Shown: positions 1-8,386, counted from the first letter of the stretch. The stretch: 64,000 nucleotides of DNA from Paracoccus sp. N5 (GCF_000371965.1 NZ_AQUO01000001.1:986001-1050000), one strand, 5' to 3'. Notes: a model not told the origin generated them from the sequence alone. A program made the numbers and translations.

Positions 1-464
1 ACCGCCTCGGCCTCGGGGCCCTGCAAGGCCAGCAAGCCGCGATCCGTCACCGGCTCGACCGTCACGCCCAAGGCTTCCAGCTGCCGCAGATGCGCAATGT
101 CCTGGTCGGCGCAGGCGGCATTCACCACCAGATACAGATGATCGCCCTTGTTGGCGATCATCAGGTCGTCGAGGATGCCGCCCGCCGCATTGGTGAACAG
201 GCCGTAGCGCTGCCGCCCTTCGGCCAGGCCCTGCACATCGGCGGGCACCAGGGTTTCCAGCGCGCGCGCCACGTCCGGTCCGCGCAGGATCACCTGGCCC
301 ATGTGGCTGACGTCGAACAGCCCGGCCCGCGCGCGGGTATGCAGGTGCTCGGCCAGCACGCCCATGGGATATTGCACCGGCATGTCCCAGCCGGCAAAGG
401 GCACCATGCGCGCGCCCAGCGCGACGTGCAGATCGTGAAGCGGCGTGCGCTGTAGCTCGGCCAT
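1..464 (-). CDS. gcvT: Aminomethyltransferase GcvT, N-terminal part (cut by window edge)
   Basis: This is the T protein of the glycine cleavage system, which moves the methylene group from the lipoylated H protein to tetrahydrofolate and releases ammonia. About 154 residues are visible from the ATG at 464; the rest lies outside the window. The N-terminus reads MAELQRTPLHDLHVALGARM, followed by the family hallmarks VPFAGWDMPVQY, LFDVSHMGQ and YGLFTNAAGGILDDLM. An AGGAG sits about six bases before the chosen ATG; an in-frame ATG two codons upstream overlaps that site and is less likely. The gene follows a tandem glycine riboswitch, which fits the assignment. Confidence 0.95.
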   Translation of the reverse strand, partial: MAELQRTPLHDLHVALGARMVPFAGWDMPVQYPMGVLAEHLHTRARAGLFDVSHMGQVILRGPDVARALETLVPADVQGLAEGRQRYGLFTNAAGGILDDLMIANKGDHLYLVVNAACADQDIAHLRQLEALGVTVEPVTDRGLLALQGPEAEA

Positions 465-510
465 GGGCATCTCCTGTTTCCCGGACAGGGTCATCCCGCC
501 CGCATCAGAT

Positions 511-677
511 GCCCCCTCTGTCCCTGCCCCGATCGGGGCGCCTGAGATCGTTATCCCTTCGGCGGACGGCCCAGGGCCGCCTCTCTCCAGAGTCTTCGGC
601 GGAAAACGGTCCCTTTGCCTGAGAGATTCCCGGGGCGGTTGCTCCTTCGGCCCTGGCTTGCGCCAGCGTCTCCCGAT
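511..677 (-). promoter_or_regulatory. Tandem glycine riboswitch upstream of gcvT
   Basis: Read on the minus strand, two consecutive copies of the glycine aptamer core are present. The first has GGCCGAAGGAGCAA and then ATCTCTCAGGCAAAGGGACC; the second has GCCGAAGGGATAACG and then ATCTCAGGC. These are the conserved J/P3 elements of the glycine riboswitch, and the tandem arrangement before gcv genes is the classical one. It should raise gcv expression when glycine is abundant. Boundaries are approximate. Confidence 0.93.
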
Positions 678-753
678 TTCCGACTTAAGTCGTAGCCGTC
701 ACGCGCTGACCTGACAAGAGCCCTGCACCGTTTTGTCGCATCGGTTCCATGGC

Positions 754-1536
754 TCAGATCGAGATATTCGAGGCGCCGCCGTCCAGAAGCAGGTTCTGGC
801 CGACGATGAAACGGGCGTGCTGGCTGCACAGGAAGGCGCAGGCGGCGCCGAAATCTTCGGGCAGGCCATAGCTGTGCGTCGGGATGGTCGCCTCGCGCCG
901 GCGGCGGGCCTCGGTGATCTCGATGCCCTCGGCCTGGGCCACGCCCTTGTCCAGCGCATAGGCCCGCTCGGTCGCATGGATCCCGGGCAGCAGGTTGTTC
1001 ACCACCACGCCCGAGCCCGCCACCTGCCGCGACATGCCGGCGACGAAGCCGGTCAGCCCGGCACGGGCGGCGTTCGACAGGCCCAGGATGGCGATGGGCG
1101 TGCGCACCGATTGCGAGGTGATGTTGACGACCCGGCCCCAGCCGCGCTGCATCATCCCCGGCACCAGCGCCTGCATCAGCGCCACGGCGGTCAGCATGTT
1201 GGCGTCCAGCGCCCGGATGAAATCCTCGCGCGACCAGTCGGTCCAGCTGCCGGGCGGCGGACCGCCGGCATTGTTGACCAGGATGTCGGCCTGCCCGCCC
1301 AGGGCCTCCAGCACGGCGGCGCGGCCCGCCTCGGTGGTGATGTCCGCCGCGACCGGCGTCACCCGGACGCCATGCCGTTCGGCGATGTCGCGGGCGGTGG
1401 CCTCAAGCGCCTCGGCGCCGCGGGCGTTGATGACCAGCTCGACCCCGGCCTCGGCCAGCGCCTCGGCGCAGCCGCGGCCGAGCCCCTTCGAGGCCGCGCA
1501 GACCAGCCCCTTCTTGCCCCTGATGCCCAGATCCAT
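754..1536 (-). CDS. SDR family oxidoreductase lacking the canonical Tyr-Lys pair
   Basis: A 260-residue short-chain dehydrogenase/reductase. The Rossmann nucleotide motif is seen as ASKGLGRG near residues 15-22 and the NNAGG motif near 88-92. The usual YxxxK catalytic pair is replaced by S154-N-A-A-R158, just after the expected catalytic serine region (NITSQSV, 138-144). This replacement is known from a group of 3-oxoacyl-ACP-reductase-like SDRs annotated as BKR-like. The ATG at 1536 has AAAGGA upstream; a longer reading to 1581 lacks such a site. The substrate is unknown. It is the last gene before the glycine riboswitch on this strand and may be unrelated to the exported proteins upstream. 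Confidence 0.85.
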   Translation of the reverse strand: MDLGIRGKKGLVCAASKGLGRGCAEALAEAGVELVINARGAEALEATARDIAERHGVRVTPVAADITTEAGRAAVLEALGGQADILVNNAGGPPPGSWTDWSREDFIRALDANMLTAVALMQALVPGMMQRGWGRVVNITSQSVRTPIAILGLSNAARAGLTGFVAGMSRQVAGSGVVVNNLLPGIHATERAYALDKGVAQAEGIEITEARRRREATIPTHSYGLPEDFGAACAFLCSQHARFIVGQNLLLDGGASNISI

Positions 1537-1596
1537 GGCGTTCCTTTCCCTGTCGGTCGGCCGACAGGGAAGCGCGGGCACGGGCGATTGTCCAGT

Positions 1597-1935
1597 TCAG
1601 AAACAGAGGATCTCGGCCTCGGCCTCGGCCCGGCGGTAATTCGCGACCATGTCGTTGCTGCCCATGCCGCGGAAGGCGGCCGAGCGTTCGCCGCCCATCT
1701 GCCGCATCGAGAGCACCGTCTCGGCCTTGACGTAGTCGTCATAGGACAGGACCGAGGCGATCTGGTCGATGGCGCAGCTGCATTTTTCCAGCATGTCGCG
1801 GGTCTGGCCGTTCGCCGCCATGCAGACGAAGACGTAATCGGCCCGGGCATTGGTGGGATAGTCGTTCACCGCCTGCGCCCCGGCCGAGCCGGCCCAGATC
1901 GCAAGCGCCGCCGTCAGGATAGGTCGCAGCATCAT
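1597..1935 (-). CDS. Small exported cysteine-containing protein, unknown function
   Basis: A 112-residue protein with a clear N-terminal signal peptide (MMLRPILTAALAIWAGSAGA, cleavage after AQA likely). The mature part has four cysteines: one near residue 38, a CSC pair at about 52-54 and one next to the C-terminus, so disulfide bonds or metal binding in the periplasm are possible. Its ATG overlaps the stop of the preceding exported protein by four bases (ATGA), so the two are surely co-translated. I do not recognise the family. The neighbourhood of PQQ and sensor genes suggests, but does not prove, a role in periplasmic alcohol oxidation. Confidence 0.75.
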   Translation of the reverse strand: MMLRPILTAALAIWAGSAGAQAVNDYPTNARADYVFVCMAANGQTRDMLEKCSCAIDQIASVLSYDDYVKAETVLSMRQMGGERSAAFRGMGSNDMVANYRRAEAEAEILCF

Positions 1936-2549
1936 TTCAACACCATCGCGCTGTCATAGGCGGGCTGCCCGCCCGCCAGGGGGCCGGTGCGCGCCGCCAT
2001 GGCGCGGATCGGTGCCTTGGGCTCGCCCAGGGTGAAGCGCAGCTCCAGCGTCTCGAACCCCATCATGCGGGCGCTGTTCTTGTCGCCCCGGAACGGCACG
2101 AAGACCGCGACGGTGGCGCCGTCCTCGCGCCGGACCTCGCCGCCCCGGAACAGCGCGTCCTTCAGCCGGTTGCGGATATAGAACGGGCTGCCGCCGGTCA
2201 GCGCCGCCATGTCGCGCGACACGGTTTCCAGGAAGAAGGTCAGCGCCGGATCGCCGCCCGAGACCGGAAACGGCCCGATCCTGCGGTCGATGCGCGCGGT
2301 CTTTTCCACCAGTTCCAGCACCGGCTTGCCGTCCGAGGCGTCGGTGGTCTGGGTCAGCGAGATCGTGCCCTGGCCCAGCGGCGTGAAGCCCTCGACCTCG
2401 GGGCCGGTCTGGGTCAGCGTCCAGACCAGCGGCTTGCCGTCCAGCTGCCAGGGGCCGCGCTCGGCAAAGACCAGATCGCCCGCTTCGTCCGCCATCAGCG
2501 GCGTCGCGGCGACCAGCGCCAAAAGGGCGATGCGGCTCAGAAACCTCAT
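1932..2549 (-). CDS. Exported protein of unknown function
   Basis: A 205-residue protein starting MRFLSRIALLALVAATPLMA, a signal peptide with probable cleavage near residue 20-21. The mature chain is predicted to be mostly beta-strand (repeated short hydrophobic stretches such as LVWTLTQTG, TISLTQTTD, TVAVFVPFRG) and has no cysteine. It is the first gene of a two-gene unit with the small cysteine protein downstream (ATGA overlap), 84 bases after the histidine kinase gene. No enzymatic motif was recognised; a periplasmic binding or assembly role is only a guess. Confidence 0.75.
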   Translation of the reverse strand: MRFLSRIALLALVAATPLMADEAGDLVFAERGPWQLDGKPLVWTLTQTGPEVEGFTPLGQGTISLTQTTDASDGKPVLELVEKTARIDRRIGPFPVSGGDPALTFFLETVSRDMAALTGGSPFYIRNRLKDALFRGGEVRREDGATVAVFVPFRGDKNSARMMGFETLELRFTLGEPKAPIRAMAARTGPLAGGQPAYDSAMVLK

Positions 2550-2633
2550 GAACGTCTTCCTTCTCCCACCGGGGAACTTGCCCCCTGGCCCGGCCGCGGG
2601 AAAGTCCGCGTCGGGCTTTATCCGGCTTTGGTC

Positions 2634-3962
2634 TTAGGCCAAGAGCTGTTGCAGCATGGCGGCCAGATCCTCGGGCCGCACCGGCTTTTCCAGCAGCGGC
2701 ACCTCGATGGCATGGCTGGCGCGGGCCAGTTCCGGCGCCCGCTGCGCCGTGACCAGGATCGCCGGCACGGGCTGGCCCGCCGCCTGCCGCAGCGCCTGGA
2801 TCGCCTGCAAGCCATTGTCGCCATTGTCGAGATTATAATCCGCGATCACCACGTCCGGCGGCTCGTCGCCCATCTGGGCCAAGGCCTCGGCGATGCCGCC
2901 CGAGACGCGCGGCACCATGCCCAGCCGGTCCTTCAGCACCAGCTCCAGCGCCCGGCGCATGGCGTCGTCGTTTTCCACCACCAGCGCCACGCGGCCGCGC
3001 AGCGACGGGCCGGCGCGGGCGCCTTCGCTGCGGGCGGGCTCGGCGCAGGGCGCGACCAGGGGCAGGCTGACGCGGAACACCGTGCCGCGCCCCGGCTCGC
3101 TGTCCATGGCGATGGGATGGCCCAGCTTGGCGCAGGCGCGGCGCACGATGGACAGGCCCAGCCCCATGCCCGGCACGCCGCCGCCCTCGCGACCGATACG
3201 CTGGAATTCGTCGAAGATGCGGGCGCGGTCGGTCGCCGCGATGCCGATGCCGGTGTCGAAGATTTCCAGCCAGGCGCGTTCGCCGCGCCGCCTGACCCCG
3301 ACCAGCACCCCGCCGCGGTCGGTATATTTGATCGCGTTCGAGACCAGGTTCTGCGCGATGCGCCGCAGGAAGGTCGGGTCGCTTTCGACCAGCACCGAGG
3401 TCGGCGCGAAGCTGAGCCGCAGCCCCTTGGCCTCGGCCATCGGTGCATATTCCACCGCCAGCCGGCGGAACATATCGCCCAGGTCCACCGGCTTGCGCTG
3501 GAACTCGATGCGCTGGCTGTCGAGCCGCGAGATGTCCAGCACCGCATGCATCAGCTCCTCGACCGAATCAAAGGCGCCGGACAGCCGGTCGGTCAACTCG
3601 CGCTGGAATTCGTCCAGGGCCGTGTCCTTCAGGGCCGACAGAAACAGCTTGGCGGCCGAGAGCGGTTGCAGCAGGTCGTGGCTGGCGGCACGCAGGAAGC
3701 GGGTCTTCGAGCGGTTCGCCTCTTCGGCCGAGGCGCGGGCCACGGCCAGCTCGCGGTTGCGCTCCGACAGGTCGGCCAGCGCCTTTTCCAGCTCGCGGGT
3801 GCGGACCTGCACCTCGCGCTCCAGCGCCACGGCGGCCTGGAACATCGACCAGGCCGAGCCGCGCGATTCCTCCAGCCGGTCGATGCGATCGACCAGCACA
3901 TCGGCGATGCGGGCCAGCTTCTCGGCCCGGCGGGCGGGGGGCTCGTCCTCGCGCAGGAACAT
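2634..3962 (-). CDS. Soluble hybrid sensor histidine kinase (FlhS/ErcS'-like)
   Basis: A 442-residue cytoplasmic hybrid kinase with no membrane segment. Residues 10-90 look like a coiled coil; HisKA follows with H95 in ASHDLLQPL; the ATPase domain has the N box at N206 (NLVSNAIKY), DTGIGI at about 236-241 and GMGLGLSIV at about 265-273. The C-terminal receiver spans about 325-442 with acidic ENDD at 330-333, phospho-acceptor D375 (VVIADYN), T405 and K426. It lies three bases after the FIST gene and in an operon with a LuxR-type regulator. This set resembles the Pseudomonas ErcS'/ErbR circuit and P. denitrificans FlhSR, which control alcohol and C1 oxidation; that parallel is from memory. With no sensor domain of its own, the FIST protein may supply the input. 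Confidence 0.88.
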   Translation of the reverse strand: MFLREDEPPARRAEKLARIADVLVDRIDRLEESRGSAWSMFQAAVALEREVQVRTRELEKALADLSERNRELAVARASAEEANRSKTRFLRAASHDLLQPLSAAKLFLSALKDTALDEFQRELTDRLSGAFDSVEELMHAVLDISRLDSQRIEFQRKPVDLGDMFRRLAVEYAPMAEAKGLRLSFAPTSVLVESDPTFLRRIAQNLVSNAIKYTDRGGVLVGVRRRGERAWLEIFDTGIGIAATDRARIFDEFQRIGREGGGVPGMGLGLSIVRRACAKLGHPIAMDSEPGRGTVFRVSLPLVAPCAEPARSEGARAGPSLRGRVALVVENDDAMRRALELVLKDRLGMVPRVSGGIAEALAQMGDEPPDVVIADYNLDNGDNGLQAIQALRQAAGQPVPAILVTAQRAPELARASHAIEVPLLEKPVRPEDLAAMLQQLLA

Positions 3963-3965
3963 GGC

Positions 3966-5147
3966 TCAGCCCGCCTCGGGCGGCATCAGCGCCATGCCGA
4001 CGAAGGTCTGGTTCACATGCATGCCGCTGTGCTGCTCGCCATAGGTGTTGAAGCCGGCGACGCGATAGCGGGCCAGCAGTTCCGACATCTGCGGGATCAT
4101 GCCGGCGCGCTCCAGCGCCAGCCGGCGCAGGATGCAGTCGAAGCCCAGCACCATCAGCGGCGGGCGCGGCAGCGCGTCCATCACCTCGGCAAAGCCGCGG
4201 GTCATGTCCATGGCCCGGCCCAGCGTCAGGATATGGCCCGGCTCGGTCCCCGACATCAGTTGCAAGCCGCCCGAGGGCGTGACGGCGCGGATGGCGCGGA
4301 CATGGTGGCGCTTGCCGGTGCGCAAGAGCAGCGGGTGGCGGGCGAATTCCGTCGGCGTCAGCGCCTCGGGCGCCAGCCCGGCCAGCCGGGCGTATTCCTG
4401 CGCCGCGGGCTCGGCGTTCAACTCCAGGATGATGCGGTTGTGCGGATCGGCGGCCGTCACCACCGCCCGCTTGTCGGTCGGGCTGAAATGCGAAAACAGC
4501 ACCTCGGCCACGGCAAGGTCGGTTTCCAGCAGCAGGAACAGCGCCGCGCCCTCATGCGCCGCGCCGTCGACCATCTGGCAGCTGGGCGCGAACAGGATGC
4601 CCTCGGCGCTGGAGCCCCCGACCACCGGCAGGCCGGGGATCGCCGCGTCCAGCGTCGCGGTCAGCACGTCCTCCTGCCGGGCATGGGCGTCGGGCAGCAC
4701 CACGCCAAAGACCGAGCGGCGCAGGTCGGGCCGGAAATCGGCGTGGAAGCGGCGCAGCGTCGCCATCCATTCCGAGGCCGGCACCAGCGCCTGGTTGCGC
4801 AGCACGCAGACCCCGACCCGGAAGCTGGCCGAGGGAAAGCCGACCGCCGTCACCGTCGCCGCGCAATAGCCGCGCGGGCCGATCTCGCCGGCCGAGGAAC
4901 AGCCGACGACCCGGCAGCCCGTGCCCAGGCGTTCGCGCAGTTCGCCGCCCAGTGCCGGCATGCCGCACGCGGGCATGCCGAACAGCAGCACCAGCGCCGG
5001 CTCCAGCGGCGCCATCTCGGCGGCGATGCGGGCGGCGATGTCCCCGGCCGCGGCCGCGACCGACAGCACCCGCGGCCCCGGCGGCTGCGCCGCATCCCCC
5101 GGACGGGCGCCGCCCGGCCAGGGCGCGGGCGCGGCCTGGCTGGTCAT
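3966..5147 (-). CDS. FIST domain small-ligand sensor protein
   Basis: A 393-residue soluble protein with FIST_N (GCSSAGEIGPRGY near residues 83-95, GGSSAEG further on) and FIST_C (VAGFNTYGEQHSGMHVNQTF near the C-terminus). FIST domains are proposed to bind small molecules such as amino acids and feed two-component systems. The start codon overlaps the stop of the response regulator gene (ATGA) and the kinase gene begins three bases downstream, so the three proteins are made together. No transmembrane segment or catalytic domain is visible. The natural ligand is unknown; in this context an alcohol, aldehyde or a related metabolite is a reasonable but untested idea. Confidence 0.88.
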   Translation of the reverse strand: MTSQAAPAPWPGGARPGDAAQPPGPRVLSVAAAAGDIAARIAAEMAPLEPALVLLFGMPACGMPALGGELRERLGTGCRVVGCSSAGEIGPRGYCAATVTAVGFPSASFRVGVCVLRNQALVPASEWMATLRRFHADFRPDLRRSVFGVVLPDAHARQEDVLTATLDAAIPGLPVVGGSSAEGILFAPSCQMVDGAAHEGAALFLLLETDLAVAEVLFSHFSPTDKRAVVTAADPHNRIILELNAEPAAQEYARLAGLAPEALTPTEFARHPLLLRTGKRHHVRAIRAVTPSGGLQLMSGTEPGHILTLGRAMDMTRGFAEVMDALPRPPLMVLGFDCILRRLALERAGMIPQMSELLARYRVAGFNTYGEQHSGMHVNQTFVGMALMPPEAG

Positions 5148-5854
5148 GCCGGCTCGAACAGCCTGACGCTATTGGCCAGGAGCACCGCCTGGGTGCGACG
5201 GCGAGCGTTGATCTTGGACATGATCGCGGTGATGTGGGTCTTGACCGTCGCTTCGGCGATGGACAGCTCGTAGCTGATCTCCTTGTTCGCCTTGCCTTGG
5301 CAGATCAGCCGCAGGATCTTCATCTGCTGCGGCGTCAGGCTGGCGAAGCGGCGGGCCAGTTCGACGCGGGCGGCGTCCTCCTCGCCCACGCTGTCGGGCT
5401 GATAGCTGTCGGGGGTCACCCGCTCGCCCTCCCACATGCGGCGCAGGCTGTCGACCAGCGCCTCGCGGCCCAGCGACTTGCTGACATAGCCCTGCGCCCC
5501 CGCCGCCATCGCGGCCGAGATCATGGCGTTTTCCAGATCGGCCGAGATCATGGTGATCGGCACGTCCGGGATCTGGCGCCGCAGGGTGACGAGCCCCTCG
5601 GCACCCTTGGCATCGGGCAGGTTCAGGTCCAGGATCACCGCGTCCGGCGCGCCCTGCGCGCGGATCTGTTCCTGGGCCGCCGCCAGGCTGCGGGCGGTGC
5701 GGACATTGCGCAGCCCGAAGCTGATCTTCAGCGTCAGGGCCAGCGCGTCGCACATCAGCGGATGGTCATCGACGATCAGGATCTCGCGGACCCGGTCGGC
5801 GGTGAGCCTTGGCGATGCGGCGCGGTCCTGCGACTGCATTTCGGCTGAGGCCAT
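5144..5854 (-). CDS. LuxR/NarL-family response regulator (FlhR/ErbR-like)
   Basis: A 236-residue response regulator. The receiver spans about residues 24-145 with D29-D30 and phospho-acceptor D76 (AVILDLNLPD), then S (MISAD) and K (VSKSLG). The C-terminal LuxR helix-turn-helix spans about 165-225 (LTPQQMKILRLICQGKANKE, then ATVKTHITAIMSKINARRR). The ATG at 5854 has GGGAGGAG upstream; the open frame extends further but without a ribosome site. It is the first gene of the regulator-FIST-kinase operon and is divergent from the ABC importer operon across about 190 bases, so that spacer is a likely target. FlhR of Paracoccus activates methanol and formaldehyde oxidation genes; identity with FlhR is inferred. 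Confidence 0.9.
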   Translation of the reverse strand: MASAEMQSQDRAASPRLTADRVREILIVDDHPLMCDALALTLKISFGLRNVRTARSLAAAQEQIRAQGAPDAVILDLNLPDAKGAEGLVTLRRQIPDVPITMISADLENAMISAAMAAGAQGYVSKSLGREALVDSLRRMWEGERVTPDSYQPDSVGEEDAARVELARRFASLTPQQMKILRLICQGKANKEISYELSIAEATVKTHITAIMSKINARRRTQAVLLANSVRLFEPA

Positions 5855-6045
5855 CGTTCTCCTCCCAAAGAAACGACAGGGGGCGGGGCGTGTTCGCCCG
5901 CGGCCCGTTCCCGTCCATCTTACGGCCCCGGGGCGGCAGCGCAAGCCCGTTGGTCGCGGGGGCTGGCGCCGGCCTGCGACTTCGGATGTATTGGCCCCGG
6001 CGCGGACAGGTGGCAATTTGACCGGAAGCCAAGGGGGAAAATCGC

Positions 6046-7032
6046 ATGCAACTTACCAGAAGGACGGCCCTGATCGGCCTTGGCCTGGCCGGCGCCTCGG
6101 CCGCGCTTCCGGGCCGCGCGCAAGAGGCCGCATTGCCGGCGATCCGGGTCGGCACGCTGGAGAACGGCACCGTCAGCTGGGAGCTTCAGACCATCATCAA
6201 GCGCGGCTTCGACCGCGCGAACGGCTTTCGGCTGGTGCCGATGGTGCTGGCCGGCAACCCCGCGACCCAGGTCGCCATGCAGGGGGCCGAGGTCGATACC
6301 ATCGTCTCGGACTGGCTTTGGGTGGCGCAGCAGCGCGCGCGCGGCACCGGCTTCGCCTTCCTGCCCTATTCCACCGCCGTGGGCGGGCTGATGGTGCGCC
6401 CCGACAGCCCGGCCAGGACGCTCGCCGACCTGCGCGGCAAGAAGATCGGCATCGCCGGCGGCCCGGTGGACAAGAGCTGGCTGATCCTGCGCGCCTGGTC
6501 GCGCGAGGAGCTGGGCGAGGACCTGGCCGACATCACCCAGCAGGTCTTCGGCGCCCCGCCGATGATCCTGAACGCCGCCGAAACCGGCGAGGTCGATGCC
6601 GCGATCAACTTCTGGCATTTCCAGGCCAAGATGCAGGCGCGGGGCATGCGCGAGCTGATCTCGGTCGCGACGGCGGCCGAGGCGCTGGGGCTGGACCCGG
6701 CCACGCCGCTTCTGGGCTATGTGCTGCGCGACGACTGGATCGCCGCCAATCCGGCGCTGGCCACCGGCCTCGCGCGCGCCTCGCGCGCCGCCAAGGAACT
6801 GCTGGCCAGCGACGATGCCGCCTGGGAGGATCTGCGCCCGCTGATGGAGGCCAGGGACGACGCCGAATTCCAGGCGCTGCGCGCCGGCTGGCGCGCCGGC
6901 ATCCCGGTGCCGGGCCCGGTCGATGTCGCCAATGCGCAAGCCATGTTCGCCACCATGGCCCGCCTGGGCGGCGACGAGTTGACCGGTGGCGTCGCCGCCC
7001 TGCCCGAAGGCCTGTTCTGGTCGCCGGAGTAA
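6046..7032 (+). CDS. ABC transporter substrate-binding protein, NitT/TauT type
   Basis: A 328-residue periplasmic solute-binding protein. The N-terminus MQLTRRTALIGLGLAGASAA has twin arginines and a hydrophobic stretch, so Tat or Sec export is likely. The fold signature (IRVGTLENGTVSWELQTI, then DLRGKKIGIAGGPVDKSWLI and a GEVDAAINFWHF hinge region) matches NMT1/THI5-like binding proteins of the nitrate/sulfonate/taurine class. It is the first gene of a three-gene importer and divergent from the sensor operon. The substrate cannot be deduced. The location between the alcohol-sensing operon and pqq genes suggests uptake of something tied to quinoprotein metabolism. Confidence 0.88.
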   Translation: MQLTRRTALIGLGLAGASAALPGRAQEAALPAIRVGTLENGTVSWELQTIIKRGFDRANGFRLVPMVLAGNPATQVAMQGAEVDTIVSDWLWVAQQRARGTGFAFLPYSTAVGGLMVRPDSPARTLADLRGKKIGIAGGPVDKSWLILRAWSREELGEDLADITQQVFGAPPMILNAAETGEVDAAINFWHFQAKMQARGMRELISVATAAEALGLDPATPLLGYVLRDDWIAANPALATGLARASRAAKELLASDDAAWEDLRPLMEARDDAEFQALRAGWRAGIPVPGPVDVANAQAMFATMARLGGDELTGGVAALPEGLFWSPE

Positions 7033-7035
7033 CCC

Positions 7036-7806
7036 ATGCGCCCCGGCCGCCCCTCTCGCGCCCTGCTGCCGGGGCTGCTGTCCGTCGCGGCGATGCTGCT
7101 GCTCTGGACCGTGGCCTCGCAGCTGACCGACCGGCCGCAGACCCTGCCCGCGCCCTGGCATGTCGCCGCGCGCATCGCCGGGCTCGCGGCCAGCGGCGAG
7201 CTGTGGCTGAACGCCGGCATGACGCTGTTCCGCGTCGCCGCCAGCTTTGCGCTGGCCATGGTGGTGGGCATGGCCCTGGGCCTGTGGATGGGCCGGTCGC
7301 GCACCGCCGACGACTGGCTGAATCCGGGCCTCATCATCCTGTTGAACGTGCCGGCGCTGGTGGTGATCGTGTTGTGCTATATCTGGATCGGGCTCAACGA
7401 GACCGCCGCCATCCTGGCCGTGGCGCTGAACAAGATCCCGGTGGTCACGGTGATGATCCGCGAGGGCACGCGCGCGCTGCGCCCCGACCTCGACGACATG
7501 GCGCGGGCGTTCCGCATGGCGCCCCTGACCCGGCTGCGCCATGTCGTGCTGCCGCAGCTTGCGCCGCAGATCGCGGCCTCGGCCCGGGCCGGCATCTCGC
7601 TGATCTGGAAGATCGTGCTGGTGGTCGAGTTCCTTGGCCGCTCGAACGGGGTCGGCTTCAAGATCCACCTGCTGTTCTCCAGCTTCGACGTGACGGGCGT
7701 GCTGGCCTGGGCGCTGGCCTTCGTCGCGGTCATGCTGGCCATCGACCTGTTTCTGCTGCGCCCGCTGGAGTCGCGCGCCAACCGCTGGAGGCAGGATGCG
7801 GCTTGA
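7036..7806 (+). CDS. ABC transporter permease, NitT/TauT type
   Basis: A 256-residue inner-membrane permease with about six hydrophobic segments. The cytoplasmic coupling loop motif is visible in the region around EGTRALRPDLDDMARAFRMA, matching the EAA loop of SsuC/TauC-type permeases. The gene starts three bases after the binding protein gene and its end overlaps the ATPase start by eleven bases, so the three genes form one operon. It should form the homodimeric channel for the unknown substrate. Confidence 0.9.
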   Translation: MRPGRPSRALLPGLLSVAAMLLLWTVASQLTDRPQTLPAPWHVAARIAGLAASGELWLNAGMTLFRVAASFALAMVVGMALGLWMGRSRTADDWLNPGLIILLNVPALVVIVLCYIWIGLNETAAILAVALNKIPVVTVMIREGTRALRPDLDDMARAFRMAPLTRLRHVVLPQLAPQIAASARAGISLIWKIVLVVEFLGRSNGVGFKIHLLFSSFDVTGVLAWALAFVAVMLAIDLFLLRPLESRANRWRQDAA

Positions 7807-8386
7807 TCTGCAGGACAAGTCCTTCGGCAGCCGCGCGGTGCTGGGTCCGCTGTCGCTGGCGGTCGGGCGCGGCGAAAGGCTGGCGGTGCTCGGCCCCTCG
7901 GGCATCGGGAAATCGACGCTGTTGCGCATCCTGGCCGGGCTCGACAGCGATTATCGCGGCCGGTTGCAGGGCGGCGACCGCCTGGCCGTGGTGTTCCAGG
8001 AACCCGTGCTGCTGCCCTGGCGCGATGCGGTCGCTAACATCACCCTGCCCACGGGCTGCGACGCGGCGACGGCGCGGGACTGGATGGCACAGGTCGGGCT
8101 GGCCGGGCACGAGGACAAGTTCCCGCGCCAGCTATCGCTGGGCCAGCAGCGCCGGCTGGCGCTGGCCCGCGCCTTTGCCGCCGGGCCCGACATCCTGCTG
8201 ATGGACGAACCCTTCGCCTCGCTGGACGAGGACACGCGGGCGCGGATGCTGGCGCTGACCGGCGCGCTGCTGGACCGCTCGGGCGCCGGGCTGGTGCTGG
8301 TCACGCATGATGCCGCCGAGGCGCAGGCGCTGGCCGCCCGGCCGCTGCATCTGTCGGGCAGCCCGGCGCGGCTTCAGAACGACTGA
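7796..8386 (+). CDS. ABC transporter ATP-binding protein, NitT/TauT type
   Basis: A 196-residue ATPase, short for the SsuB/TauB class (usually about 240-260) but complete in motifs: Walker A GPSGIGKST near residues 33-41, Q-loop VVFQEP, signature LSLGQQRR (LSGGQ variant with Leu for Gly), Walker B ILLMDEP, D-loop SLDE and switch His in LVTHDAAEA. It ends shortly after the H-loop, so the C-terminal helical part is minimal. The start lies inside the permease gene. Its last 13 bases overlap, on the opposite strand, the end of the SoxYZ-like gene, so the importer and pqq operons converge tail-to-tail. Confidence 0.92.
   Translation: MRLDLQDKSFGSRAVLGPLSLAVGRGERLAVLGPSGIGKSTLLRILAGLDSDYRGRLQGGDRLAVVFQEPVLLPWRDAVANITLPTGCDAATARDWMAQVGLAGHEDKFPRQLSLGQQRRLALARAFAAGPDILLMDEPFASLDEDTRARMLALTGALLDRSGAGLVLVTHDAAEAQALAARPLHLSGSPARLQND

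Noticed and set aside
2628..5273. An 881-codon plus-strand frame over the kinase and FIST genes
   Set aside because: Low-complexity Ala/Arg/Gly/His/Gln translation, an antisense shadow of two genes with clear domains.
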